A DNA stretch of 33,781 nt from contig CAJTXO010000029.1 in NCBI GenBank assembly GCA_910583555.1, forward strand, positions 1 to 33,781, in the 5' to 3' direction. This DNA comes from an uncultured Eubacterium sp. GTDB lineage: Bacteria; Bacillota; Clostridia; Lachnospirales; Lachnospiraceae. Position numbers and translations under genes: made by a program. How positions within the stretch are numbered: the stretch's first letter is position 1; each line of letters opens with the position of its first letter. Under the pieces are notes generated by a model. That model worked only from the letters and a program-made list of their open reading frames with translations, ran no database searches and was not told where the DNA came from. Positions 8,300 through 14,774 of the stretch are shown here, one piece after another.

Positions 8300-8350
8300 T
8301 AAATGCGTTTCAACTCAAAAAACGCATTTAGAACGCATTCAAAAAGCATT
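8300..8350. promoter_or_regulatory. Operator-like inverted and tandem AACGCATT repeats in GH127 leader
   Basis: TAAATGCGTTT (8300-8310) and AAACGCATTTA (8320-8330) form a perfect 11-base inverted repeat with a 9-base spacer. The half-site is then repeated in tandem: AACGCATT at 8321-8328 and 8332-8339, and AAAGCATT at 8343-8350, each 11 bases apart (one helical turn). The block lies 62-112 bases downstream of the predicted start and 95-145 bases upstream of the GH127 ATG. It could bind a regulator as a roadblock, or form an RNA hairpin. Confidence 0.6.
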
Positions 8351-8418
8351 GGCACTCATACATTTTCTATGCTAAATACATACTGCAAAAAGAGAAAAGC
8401 TATATGTCATTAAGGCAT

Positions 8419-8447
8419 ATTATATCATGCTTTCATACAAATGGCAA
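8419..8447 (-). promoter_or_regulatory. Promoter upstream of the GH127 gene
   Basis: Minus strand TTGCCA (8447-8442), 17 bases, TATAAT (8424-8419). It lies between the esterase stop and the GH127 start and gives a leader of about 207 bases. Confidence 0.65.
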
Positions 8448-8537
8448 TTTGCAGCAATCAATGATCAACAACCCATTATCCACAGACCAAAATTATTCCC
8501 TCAAAATCCACCAAAATTGTTCCGTCAGATTTTTTCC

Positions 8538-9515
8538 TTACCAACGATCCCCCGGACACATATTTTTCCGATTGATCCACGCGACAGAAAGATCCATAGC
8601 GGCGCGGCATGCCTTTGTCTGATCTAGCGCGTTCAACATGACAAAATCATGTATCATCCCCTGAAATCTCACCGCTGTCACATCCACTCCGGCTTCCCGC
8701 AGCTTTCTGGCGTACGCTTCCCCCTCATCCCGCAGGACATCCGCCTCTCCATTTAAGATCATCGCCTCCGGAAGTCCTCTCAACTGCTCCATATCCGCCC
8801 GGAGGGGCGAAGCTGTGATCTCATTCCGGTCACACGCTGACCTCGTATACTGATCCCAAAACCACATCATCCCTTCCCGGTAGCGATAATACCCTTTGGC
8901 AAACTGACGGTAGGAGTCGCTGCAAAAACAGGCATTCGTAACAGGGTAATACAAAAGCTGCTTTTGAATATACGGCCCGCCCCTCTCTTTCGCCATGAAC
9001 GTCATGGCAATCGCCATATTTCCTCCCACGCTATCGCCTGCCACAGTAAGCGTGCATGGATCCATTTGAATGCCTTCCTCTTCCAAGAGCATGGGAAGCC
9101 GGCATAACACATAGTAGCATTGTTCGATTGCTACCGGATATCGCGCCTCCGGCGAACGGCTGTATTCTGGAAATACCAGGACCGAATTTGTCCTTGCCGC
9201 CAGTTCCCTTACCAGTTTCTCATGAGTGTGGAAGCTGCCAAATACCCAGCCCGCGCCGTGAATATAGAAAATGACATTGGCGGGGGATGAAATGTGTTCG
9301 GGGCAGACGATATAGACCGGAATCTCTCCCCATTTGCCGGTATTTACAGTAATTTTACTAATGTCAGCCGGATACATGCACACCGGTGTACTCTGCGCTT
9401 CTTCCAGTACTTGCCGCCCTTTCCACGGCGGCAGTTGAAAGATCAAAGGCGGTTTGGAATTGGCATCAGACACTTCCACCGCCTCGGGTTCCAAAGATAT
9501 TCTACGTTCCATCAT
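8538..9515 (-). CDS. HSL-family alpha/beta hydrolase (acetyl esterase-like)
   Basis: A 325-residue cytoplasmic alpha/beta hydrolase of the hormone-sensitive-lipase type. The oxyanion motif HGAGW is at residues 86-90 (family HGGG), the nucleophile is S162 in GDSVGG, the candidate acid is D259 in GEADVLRD and the histidine is H289 in MIHDF. Family members deacetylate sugars or hydrolyse short-chain esters; the substrate is unknown, but removal of acetyl groups from plant glycans would fit beside the arabinosidase gene. The start is the ATG at 9515 (or 9512) behind AAGGAT; the longer frame begins with TTG. It is transcribed independently of rplQ, whose terminator lies between them. The -10-like TAGAAT upstream is weak. 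Confidence 0.9.
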   Translation of the reverse strand: MMERRISLEPEAVEVSDANSKPPLIFQLPPWKGRQVLEEAQSTPVCMYPADISKITVNTGKWGEIPVYIVCPEHISSPANVIFYIHGAGWVFGSFHTHEKLVRELAARTNSVLVFPEYSRSPEARYPVAIEQCYYVLCRLPMLLEEEGIQMDPCTLTVAGDSVGGNMAIAMTFMAKERGGPYIQKQLLYYPVTNACFCSDSYRQFAKGYYRYREGMMWFWDQYTRSACDRNEITASPLRADMEQLRGLPEAMILNGEADVLRDEGEAYARKLREAGVDVTAVRFQGMIHDFVMLNALDQTKACRAAMDLSVAWINRKNMCPGDRW

Positions 9516-9586
9516 AGGCAATCCTTTGATAGGGTTTTACTTCATCATATTCTATTCCGGGAACACGGATACAAAAAAAGAGTATT

Positions 9587-9619
9587 CAAAAAGCGGCATA
9601 GCTGACTGCCATACCGCTT
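9587..9619 (-). terminator. Rho-independent terminator after rplQ
   Basis: The minus strand forms an 11-base-pair stem (9619-9609 with 9601-9591, two G-U pairs), a 7-base loop and a TTTTTG tail. It closes the rpmJ-rplQ operon. The sequence closely resembles the terminator after the GH127 gene. Confidence 0.85.
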
Positions 9620-9637
9620 CCTTATCTCAATTTTTCA

Positions 9638-10174
9638 TTATACCAGTTCGATCACAACTTCCATCGCTGCATCGCCCTTACGAGGCCCGATCTTTATGAT
9701 TCTCGTATAACCGCCCTTGCGGTCTGCGTACTTCGGCGCGATCTCGTCAAATAATTTGCTTGCCACATCCACTTTCTTTGTTCCCTTTTTGCGGCCTGCT
9801 GTCGCGGTCGGAACTTCCGTGATGCCATAAAGCATTTTGTTCATCTGACGCCTTGCGTGGAGCCTGGATGGAGTTTCCTTTTTGATCTCCTTATCAACCG
9901 TATCAAAAACAGTCACTTTCTTACCATCCACAACTTCCTTTACCCGTTTTCCGTCTTTATCTTTCTGTGGCACTTTCGCTTTTACCGTAACCATCTCATA
10001 GCTATCTTTTTCACGAACTGCCAACGCGATCATATGCTCAGCGATCTTGCGGATCTCTTTCGCTTTCGCTTCCGTTGTAACAATTTTTCCGTGATAAAGG
10101 AGATTTGTCACCTGGTTACGAAGCAGAGCTTTTCTCTGGCTGGAAGTTCTTCCAAGCTTTCTATAACCTGCCAT
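9638..10174 (-). CDS. rplQ: 50S ribosomal protein L17
   Basis: A 178-residue L17 that binds the large subunit near the tunnel exit. The N-terminal core MAGYRKLGRTSSQRKALLRN and the C-terminal GGYTRIIKIGPRKGDAAMEV are canonical. At 178 residues it is about 50 longer than the E. coli protein, owing to an insertion (about residues 68-105, KAKVPQKDKDGKRVKEVV) of the kind I know from Lachnospiraceae. AAGGAGG lies eight bases before the ATG. It is the last gene of the alpha operon, 17 bases after rpoA, followed by a clear terminator. The ecfA/truA genes that often follow rplQ in Firmicutes are absent here. Confidence 0.98.
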   Translation of the reverse strand: MAGYRKLGRTSSQRKALLRNQVTNLLYHGKIVTTEAKAKEIRKIAEHMIALAVREKDSYEMVTVKAKVPQKDKDGKRVKEVVDGKKVTVFDTVDKEIKKETPSRLHARRQMNKMLYGITEVPTATAGRKKGTKKVDVASKLFDEIAPKYADRKGGYTRIIKIGPRKGDAAMEVVIELV

Positions 10175-10191
10175 TTCTATGTCCTCCTTGC

Positions 10192-11154
10192 TTATTCTTC
10201 ACTCGACTTCAAAGATAATCCCAGTTCTTTTAATTTAGCCAGCACCTCTTCTAACGATTTGCGTCCTAAATTACGAACTTTCATCATATCATCCGCTGTC
10301 TTATTGGTGAGTTCTTCCACCGTATTGATCCCTGCCCTCTTCAGGCAATTAAAGGAGCGGACGGACAACTCAAGCTCATCAATATTGAGTTCAAGCACCT
10401 TTACGGTTTCGTCCTCTTCCTTCTCAACAATGATCTCCGCCATCTTCGCTTTTTCTGACAAGTCAATAAATGTATTCAAATGTTCACTCATGACTTTTGC
10501 CGCCAGGCTGACTGCCTCATCCGGCTCCAGCGTCCCATTTGTATATACATCCAGTGTGAGCTTATCAAAATCCGTGATCTGGCCGACACGCGTGTTTTCA
10601 ACTGCAATATTTACCCGCTCGATCGGAGTAAAAATGGAATCAATCGGAATGACGTCGATCGCCATTTCTTCCCTCTTGTTCTTTTCCGAACTCACATAGC
10701 CACGGCCGTTTACAACGGTCATTTCTATATAGAGTTTACAGTCAACTCCACCGTTCAATGTCGCGATGACCTGATCCTTGTTGATGATCTCCAAATCGGG
10801 GTCACATTTGATATCTGCTGCTGTAACAATCCCTTCACCGCTTGCATCGATATACATCGTCTTCGTCTCATTCAGGTCAGCGCTGTCATTTTTGATCGCC
10901 AGACTTTTGATATTCATGACGATCTCCGTAACATCTTCTTTTACACCCGGAATGGCACTGAATTCGTGAACAACGCCGTCAATCTTTATATGGCTGACTG
11001 CGGTTCCCGGCAAGGATGAAAGCATTATTCGTCTCAAAGAATTACCCAAAGTAGTTCCGTATCCTCTTTCAAGTGGTTCTACTACAAAACGACCATATTT
11101 TTTATCTTCCGAAATTTCATCAATTTCTATTCTTGGCTTTTCAAATTCAAACAC
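10192..11154 (-). CDS. rpoA: DNA-directed RNA polymerase alpha subunit
   Basis: Assembles the RNA polymerase core as a dimer and contacts UP elements and activators. The N-terminal domain carries GRFVVEPLERGYGTTLGNSL, the C-terminal domain LELSVRSFNCLKRAGINTVE and NLGRKSLEEV, joined by an acidic linker. I start at GTG 11154 (VFEFEKPRIEI), preceded by AAGGAGGG seven bases away. An ATG at 11181 would add nine residues but has no site and abuts the rpsD stop. The product is then 320 residues, a normal length. It lies between rpsD and rplQ in the alpha operon. Confidence 0.97.
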   Translation of the reverse strand: MFEFEKPRIEIDEISEDKKYGRFVVEPLERGYGTTLGNSLRRIMLSSLPGTAVSHIKIDGVVHEFSAIPGVKEDVTEIVMNIKSLAIKNDSADLNETKTMYIDASGEGIVTAADIKCDPDLEIINKDQVIATLNGGVDCKLYIEMTVVNGRGYVSSEKNKREEMAIDVIPIDSIFTPIERVNIAVENTRVGQITDFDKLTLDVYTNGTLEPDEAVSLAAKVMSEHLNTFIDLSEKAKMAEIIVEKEEDETVKVLELNIDELELSVRSFNCLKRAGINTVEELTNKTADDMMKVRNLGRKSLEEVLAKLKELGLSLKSSEE

Positions 11155-11183
11155 TCTAGAACCCTCCTTTTGGGCTACCATGA

Positions 11184-11777
11184 TTACTTGGAGTACAACT
11201 CGACGATCAGCACTTCATTTACCGGCACATCAATCTCCGCTCTCGTCGGGATCTGTGTTACCGTTCCCTTGAGTGATTCATGATCTGCCTCTAACCATGC
11301 CGGAACCATGCGCGAACCAGTCACCTCCAAGATGTCCTTATAGCGCTGTGCCCCTTTGAATTTTTCCTTGATTTCGACCACATCACCAGCTTTTAACTGA
11401 TAAGATGGGATATTGACAGCCTTTCCGTTTACAAGCACATGCTTGTGGTCAACGATCTGTCTAGCCTCTTTTCTCGTCCTGCCATATCCGAGACGGAACA
11501 TGACATTGTCAAGTCTCAGTTCAAGAAGGATCATCAGGTTTTCACCTGTCGTACCATATTTCAATTTCTGAGCCTTCGTAAAGTAATTACGGAAAGGCTT
11601 CTCAAGTACACCGTATATAAACTTCGCTTTCTGCTTTTCTTTCAACTGCATGCCGTACTCGCTCAGTTTTCTTCCCGTTCTCGCATTTCTCTTCGATTTT
11701 TTATCAATCCCGAGATAAACCGGATCCAAATCAAGCGACCTACATCTTTTCAAAACAGGCGTCATATCTCTAGCCAT
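11184..11777 (-). CDS. rpsD: 30S ribosomal protein S4
   Basis: A 197-residue primary 16S-binding protein that nucleates assembly of the small-subunit body. The S4 RNA-binding domain covers about residues 88-150 (LDNVMFRLGYGRTRKEARQI and VNIPSYQLKAGDVVEI). The N-terminal zinc cysteines found in some S4 proteins are missing, so this is the zinc-free type. AGGAGG precedes the ATG. In Firmicutes rpsD is often elsewhere in the genome, but Clostridia commonly keep it in the alpha operon between rpsK and rpoA, as seen here. Confidence 0.98.
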   Translation of the reverse strand: MARDMTPVLKRCRSLDLDPVYLGIDKKSKRNARTGRKLSEYGMQLKEKQKAKFIYGVLEKPFRNYFTKAQKLKYGTTGENLMILLELRLDNVMFRLGYGRTRKEARQIVDHKHVLVNGKAVNIPSYQLKAGDVVEIKEKFKGAQRYKDILEVTGSRMVPAWLEADHESLKGTVTQIPTRAEIDVPVNEVLIVELYSK

Positions 11778-11796
11778 TATAATACCTCCTAATCAA

Positions 11797-12192
11797 TTAA
11801 ACTCTTCTACGTTTCGGTGGTCTGCAGCCATTGTGTGGAACAGGTGTAACGTCCTGGATACTCGTTACCTCGATCCCGCATGCCTGAATGGCACGAATAG
11901 CAGCTTCCCTGCCTGATCCCGGTCCCTTTACCATTACCTCTACCGACCTCAAACCGTGCGGCAAAGCAGCTTTCGCAGCCGTCTCCGCTGCCATCTGCGC
12001 AGCATACGGCGTGGATTTTCTCGAACCCCTGAACCCAAGTCCGCCTGCACTTGCCCATGATATCGCATTTCCCTGCATATCGGTCAGTGTTACGATTGTA
12101 TTATTAAAAGATGACTGAATGTGCGCTTGTCCTCGGTCAATATTTTTCTTGACACGCTTTTTTGTCACTTTTTTTGCAACTTTCTTAGCCAT
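11797..12192 (-). CDS. rpsK: 30S ribosomal protein S11
   Basis: A 131-residue S11 of the platform. The lysine-rich start MAKKVAKKVTKKRVKKNIDR and the motifs AHIQSSFNNTIVTLTDMQGN and SVEVMVKGPGSGREAAIRAI are canonical, and it ends in the usual CRPPKRRRV. The start is the ATG at 12192 behind AGGAGG; a TTG six bases upstream lacks support. Co-transcribed with rpsM and rpsD. Confidence 0.98.
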   Translation of the reverse strand: MAKKVAKKVTKKRVKKNIDRGQAHIQSSFNNTIVTLTDMQGNAISWASAGGLGFRGSRKSTPYAAQMAAETAAKAALPHGLRSVEVMVKGPGSGREAAIRAIQACGIEVTSIQDVTPVPHNGCRPPKRRRV

Positions 12193-12241
12193 TGACAAAA
12201 CCTCCTAAATTATTTCCTTAATTTGAAACTCCACAGAATTC

Positions 12242-12610
12242 CTATTTCTTCTTATTTGCTACGGTACGTTTCGGACCTTTTCTCGTTCTGGCATTTGTTT
12301 TCGTCTTCTGCCCGCGAACCGGAAGGCCTTTTCTGTGACGGATTCCCCTGTAGCATCCGATTTCCTGCAGTCTTTTGATGTTCAAGGCAACTTCCCTGCG
12401 GAGATCACCCTCTACTACCTGTGTTCTGTCAATAACGTCACGGATTTTCGCAACATCATCGTCGGTCAAATCCTTACAACGAATGTCAGGATCTACGTTC
12501 GCCTCGCTCAAGATACGTCTTGAACTGGAAACGCCGATACCGTAAATATAAGTAAGACCTATCTCTACACGTTTTTCTCTTGGTAAATCTACACCACTGA
12601 TACGAGCCAT
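12242..12610 (-). CDS. rpsM: 30S ribosomal protein S13
   Basis: A 122-residue S13 of the head, contacting the P-site tRNA and bridging to the large subunit. It begins MARISGVDLPREKRVEIGL and ends with the basic tail (TRKGPKRTVANKKK) typical of the family, with GCYRGIRHRKGLPVRGQ in the middle. GGAGG lies 12 bases upstream, a slightly long distance. A 363-base gap separates it from rpmJ, longer than usual. Confidence 0.98.
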   Translation of the reverse strand: MARISGVDLPREKRVEIGLTYIYGIGVSSSRRILSEANVDPDIRCKDLTDDDVAKIRDVIDRTQVVEGDLRREVALNIKRLQEIGCYRGIRHRKGLPVRGQKTKTNARTRKGPKRTVANKKK

Positions 12611-12973
12611 GTGTACTTTACACCTCCATTAGAATTTTAAAAATAAATAGTTTCGGGGAAGGAGCATAGCTTCCCGTTCGGAATGCTGCCGCTCAGAATC
12701 CGTAAAAGGGTTTCGGCGAAGCACTCGTTAGCCGCTTTAAATCATGACTGAAACGCAGCCATCGTTCCAGACACCGCAGATCAGAACCATCAACATTTTC
12801 TGTACTATACTTTTAATATAGAAGAAACTGTCCCATGGAGAACACCGCGCTGCCACCGCCATGATATCACAACTTCCCACAATGACGGAATGAGAAGTCT
12901 GTAACACAGAAAGCAAGACTTATATAAGCACGAAAAGAACCTAAAGTTTCCTTTAGGTCTCTCTGATATATTC
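12611..12973 (-). other. 363-base non-coding interval between rpmJ and rpsM
   Basis: No convincing gene. It begins after rpmJ with a terminator-like hairpin (12939-12958), then an AT-rich segment, then a GC-richer part with a short hairpin (GGGAAG with CTTCCC at about 12656-12682) before the rpsM ribosome binding site. It may act as an attenuator or as a leader that lets S13-S4-alpha-L17 be set separately from L36. No convincing promoter was found. Confidence 0.4.
12931..12958 (-). terminator. Terminator-like hairpin just after rpmJ
   Basis: The minus strand reads ACCTAAAG-GAAA-CTTTAGGT (12958-12939), a perfect 8-base-pair stem with a GAAA tetraloop, followed by TCTTTTCG. The U tract is broken by C, so termination is probably partial. 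It lies about 15 bases after the rpmJ stop, inside the operon. Confidence 0.55.
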
Positions 12974-13087
12974 TTAGCCCTGTCTTTGCTTGTGTTTCGG
13001 GTTTTCGCAGATCACTCTGATACGACCCTTTCTTTTAATGATTTTGCATTTCTCGCAAATTGGTTTTACTGATGATCTGACTTTCAC
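12974..13087 (-). CDS. rpmJ: 50S ribosomal protein L36 (zinc form)
   Basis: A 37-residue protein starting at GTG 13087, behind AGGAGG. It reads (M)KVRSSVKPICEKCKII and ends ENPKHKQRQG. C11, C14, C27 and H32 form the zinc ribbon of the C+ form. L36 stabilises domain structures of 23S rRNA. Normally it follows infA within about 50-100 bases; here about 6 kb of other genes lie between, and a separate promoter is found upstream. Confidence 0.97.
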   Translation of the reverse strand: MKVRSSVKPICEKCKIIKRKGRIRVICENPKHKQRQG

Positions 13088-13192
13088 AGTAATAACCTCC
13101 TTTCACATGATCGACATGTTATCTTCGAACCCGCAAAAAAAGGCGCATATCCTTCTGCACTTTGGCCCTGTTTTTGCAAAAGTCCATTTACG

Positions 13193-13221
13193 AGTATACC
13201 ACAAACAATGGGAGAATGCAA
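13193..13221 (-). promoter_or_regulatory. Promoter of the rpmJ-rpsM-rpsK-rpsD-rpoA-rplQ operon
   Basis: Minus strand TTGCAT (13221-13216), 17 bases, TATACT (13198-13193). The -35 region and upstream AAAACT/AAAAAAGT sequence resemble those of the S10 promoter. The leader is about 100 bases and can form a stem between CTTTTGCA and TGCAGAAG (about 13183-13153). Confidence 0.75.
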
Positions 13222-13330
13222 GAACTTTTTTCCAGTTTTGGCGAGAAATTGCGGACCAGATTTTTTGAGTTATATAAGATCTTGATCTAAGAGAAAAAAC
13301 TATATCTCATTATCCATTGATCATTATATC

Positions 13331-13502
13331 AGTCTCAGCTTAGTCTCATAATCTCATCCCTAAAATGAGACTTCTTGAGACTACCATGAGACTGATTTTC
13401 TCTTAATGATTTCAAAACAATGGCTTTATCGCATTTTTATCAATTTATTTAGTCTCATCCAGTATTAAAACTCATGAGACTAACTTGAGACCGAGCGAGA
13501 CT
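13331..13502. repeat. Phased TGAGAC/GTCTCA half-site array (two composite units)
   Basis: Two copies of AGTCTCAT-N15-ATGAGACT lie at 13342-13372 and 13451-13481, with identical internal spacing, 109 bases apart. In each copy two more direct half-sites follow at 10-11-base steps: GAGAC cores at 13367, 13377 and 13388, and at 13476, 13487 and 13497. An extra AGTCTCA lies at 13331-13337, 11 bases before the first unit. The helical phasing implies cooperative protein binding. The array lies between the island and the rpmJ promoter, 110-310 bases upstream of the -35. It could control the ribosomal operon, or mark the island edge. The remaining sequence from 13088 to 13570 shows no gene. Confidence 0.75.
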
Positions 13503-13570
13503 AATTCAAATTATTTATTGTAAAGTCCATGTTGATGTCTTTTTATCGTACATAACGCCTGTCAAAACCT

Positions 13571-13975
13571 TTACTGCAAGATCACCGTATGTGAATGATC
13601 CATCTCCTCATTCTTCAAATCCCACAAAGTAACAATATCTCCCGACACATCAATATTGATGATAACATCGCTCTCAAAAATTCTATCCGCTTTATGGGTT
13701 ACAAGGTTCTCAAGAAACAATTCCCTTTCCTTCCGGTAAATAACCCAGTTCCCATCCCAGTACGCCACTTCCTTTCCCTCGTAAGTATCTTCCAAATAAA
13801 CAGCGTCCTTATCCGGGTCATACCGCAAAAGCAGGCTTCTCTCAATATCTTTCGTAAAGTGCTGCAAAAAACCTCCCGACTGACTGTAAACGCGGCATAC
13901 AATAAACAATTTGTTTGCCGACTGTCTGGTAGAAACTTCGATATTTTTCTCCTTACCTCCCATAAACTCCCACAT
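13571..13975 (-). CDS. Unknown protein, in frame behind the lipoprotein stop
   Basis: A 134-residue protein. Its ATG directly follows the TAG of the lipoprotein gene and is in the same frame, so it may be the C-terminal part of that protein cut off by a nonsense codon. It is rich in aromatic and charged residues and reads like beta strands (KLFIVCRVYSQSGGFLQ, YWDGNWVIYRKEREL, DVIINIDVSGDIVTLWDL). It lacks a signal peptide of its own and its ribosome binding site is poor. I do not recognise the family. No clear terminator follows. Confidence 0.6.
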   Translation of the reverse strand: MWEFMGGKEKNIEVSTRQSANKLFIVCRVYSQSGGFLQHFTKDIERSLLLRYDPDKDAVYLEDTYEGKEVAYWDGNWVIYRKERELFLENLVTHKADRIFESDVIINIDVSGDIVTLWDLKNEEMDHSHTVILQ

Positions 13976-14722
13976 CTATTTCACGTACTTATCTGATTTT
14001 CTGGTATCCTGACCGGTAGACTCCCTGCCGTCCACATAAAGCAGGAACATCAGCGCATGATACACATCACTGTAAACCGTATCAGTATAAAAGGGAACGG
14101 AATGGTCCTCATCCTTTTTCTGACGGAACCACTCCTTCCCAGCCACCTTGTAACTGTCCCCGGTAATCTTCGTCCAGTTTTCAATGTGATCCTCCTGATT
14201 TTCTAAAAACCCTTCTTCATCTGTAAAATGCGTCACCTCCCTGCGGGTCGCATCCCATCCAACACTACTCTCATCCTCTTCGTCTTCTTCATCCCCATTA
14301 TAATACCCTAAAATCTTATTACCGCTTGCATAAATCCAAATACAGCAGCACTTCTTCGCTGCAACGATGTTCCCGTTTTTATCCACAACCAGCACATTGA
14401 CTCGTCCTTCCCATTCCTCCGATATTCCCTTGCCGGACAGATAAAAGTACTGATCAGAACTCGATATTTTATCAATAGCAAAGTTTTCTGAAATTTCTTC
14501 CAGTTTTTGCGGGACATCGCCAGTCCCCGAATTTAGATAAGTATCCAAACCCGCCTTGCAATAATAGAGTACCACATCTCCGATTCTGGCAGAACGTCCG
14601 TGCTCCGTAGGACCTCCCAGTCCCCATTCCTCAAAGTCAATGTCTGCCGGTGTACTAAAATTGCAGCCCGACAGTATCAGCATCAGCACCAGTATCACAG
14701 ATAAACACAATACTCTTTTCAT
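13976..14722 (-). CDS. Putative lipoprotein of unknown function
   Basis: From the ATG at 14722 (GGGAG upstream) the product is 248 residues. A signal peptide MKRVLCLSVILVLMLILSGC ends in the lipobox LSGC with the lipidated cysteine at residue 20. The rest is acidic, with an aspartate/glutamate-rich stretch (GDEEDEEDESS), and has no recognised domain. It probably sits on the outer face of the membrane. The TAG stop is followed at once, in the same frame, by an ATG and 133 more codons, so the gene may be truncated by nonsense. It lies downstream of the leucine-rich-repeat protein gene with a short gap, probably in one operon. Confidence 0.75.
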   Translation of the reverse strand: MKRVLCLSVILVLMLILSGCNFSTPADIDFEEWGLGGPTEHGRSARIGDVVLYYCKAGLDTYLNSGTGDVPQKLEEISENFAIDKISSSDQYFYLSGKGISEEWEGRVNVLVVDKNGNIVAAKKCCCIWIYASGNKILGYYNGDEEDEEDESSVGWDATRREVTHFTDEEGFLENQEDHIENWTKITGDSYKVAGKEWFRQKKDEDHSVPFYTDTVYSDVYHALMFLLYVDGRESTGQDTRKSDKYVK

Positions 14723-14774
14723 GGATTCCATGCTCCCTCTTGATATGATAGATGATCGAATTACAGTCCTCCCC

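Noticed and set aside
9857..10699. 280-codon plus-strand frame
   Set aside because: It is antisense to rplQ and rpoA, has no domain, and its composition is the mirror of those genes.
10480..11019. 179-codon plus-strand frame
   Set aside because: Antisense shadow of rpoA with no ribosome binding site or domain.
12611..12973. Known S4-type alpha-operon leader as in E. coli
   Set aside because: No recognisable pseudoknot could be matched by eye and this leader class is not expected in Firmicutes.
13331..13502. TGAGAC repeats considered as CRISPR or transposon ends
   Set aside because: Units are 6-8 bases with helical spacing in both orientations; there are no spacers, no transposase and no target-site duplication visible.
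1461..14722. Alternative genetic code reading TAA or TAG as sense
   Set aside because: Ribosomal and housekeeping genes use TAA and TAG (for example rpsC, rpsK, adk) as normal ends, so general recoding is excluded.
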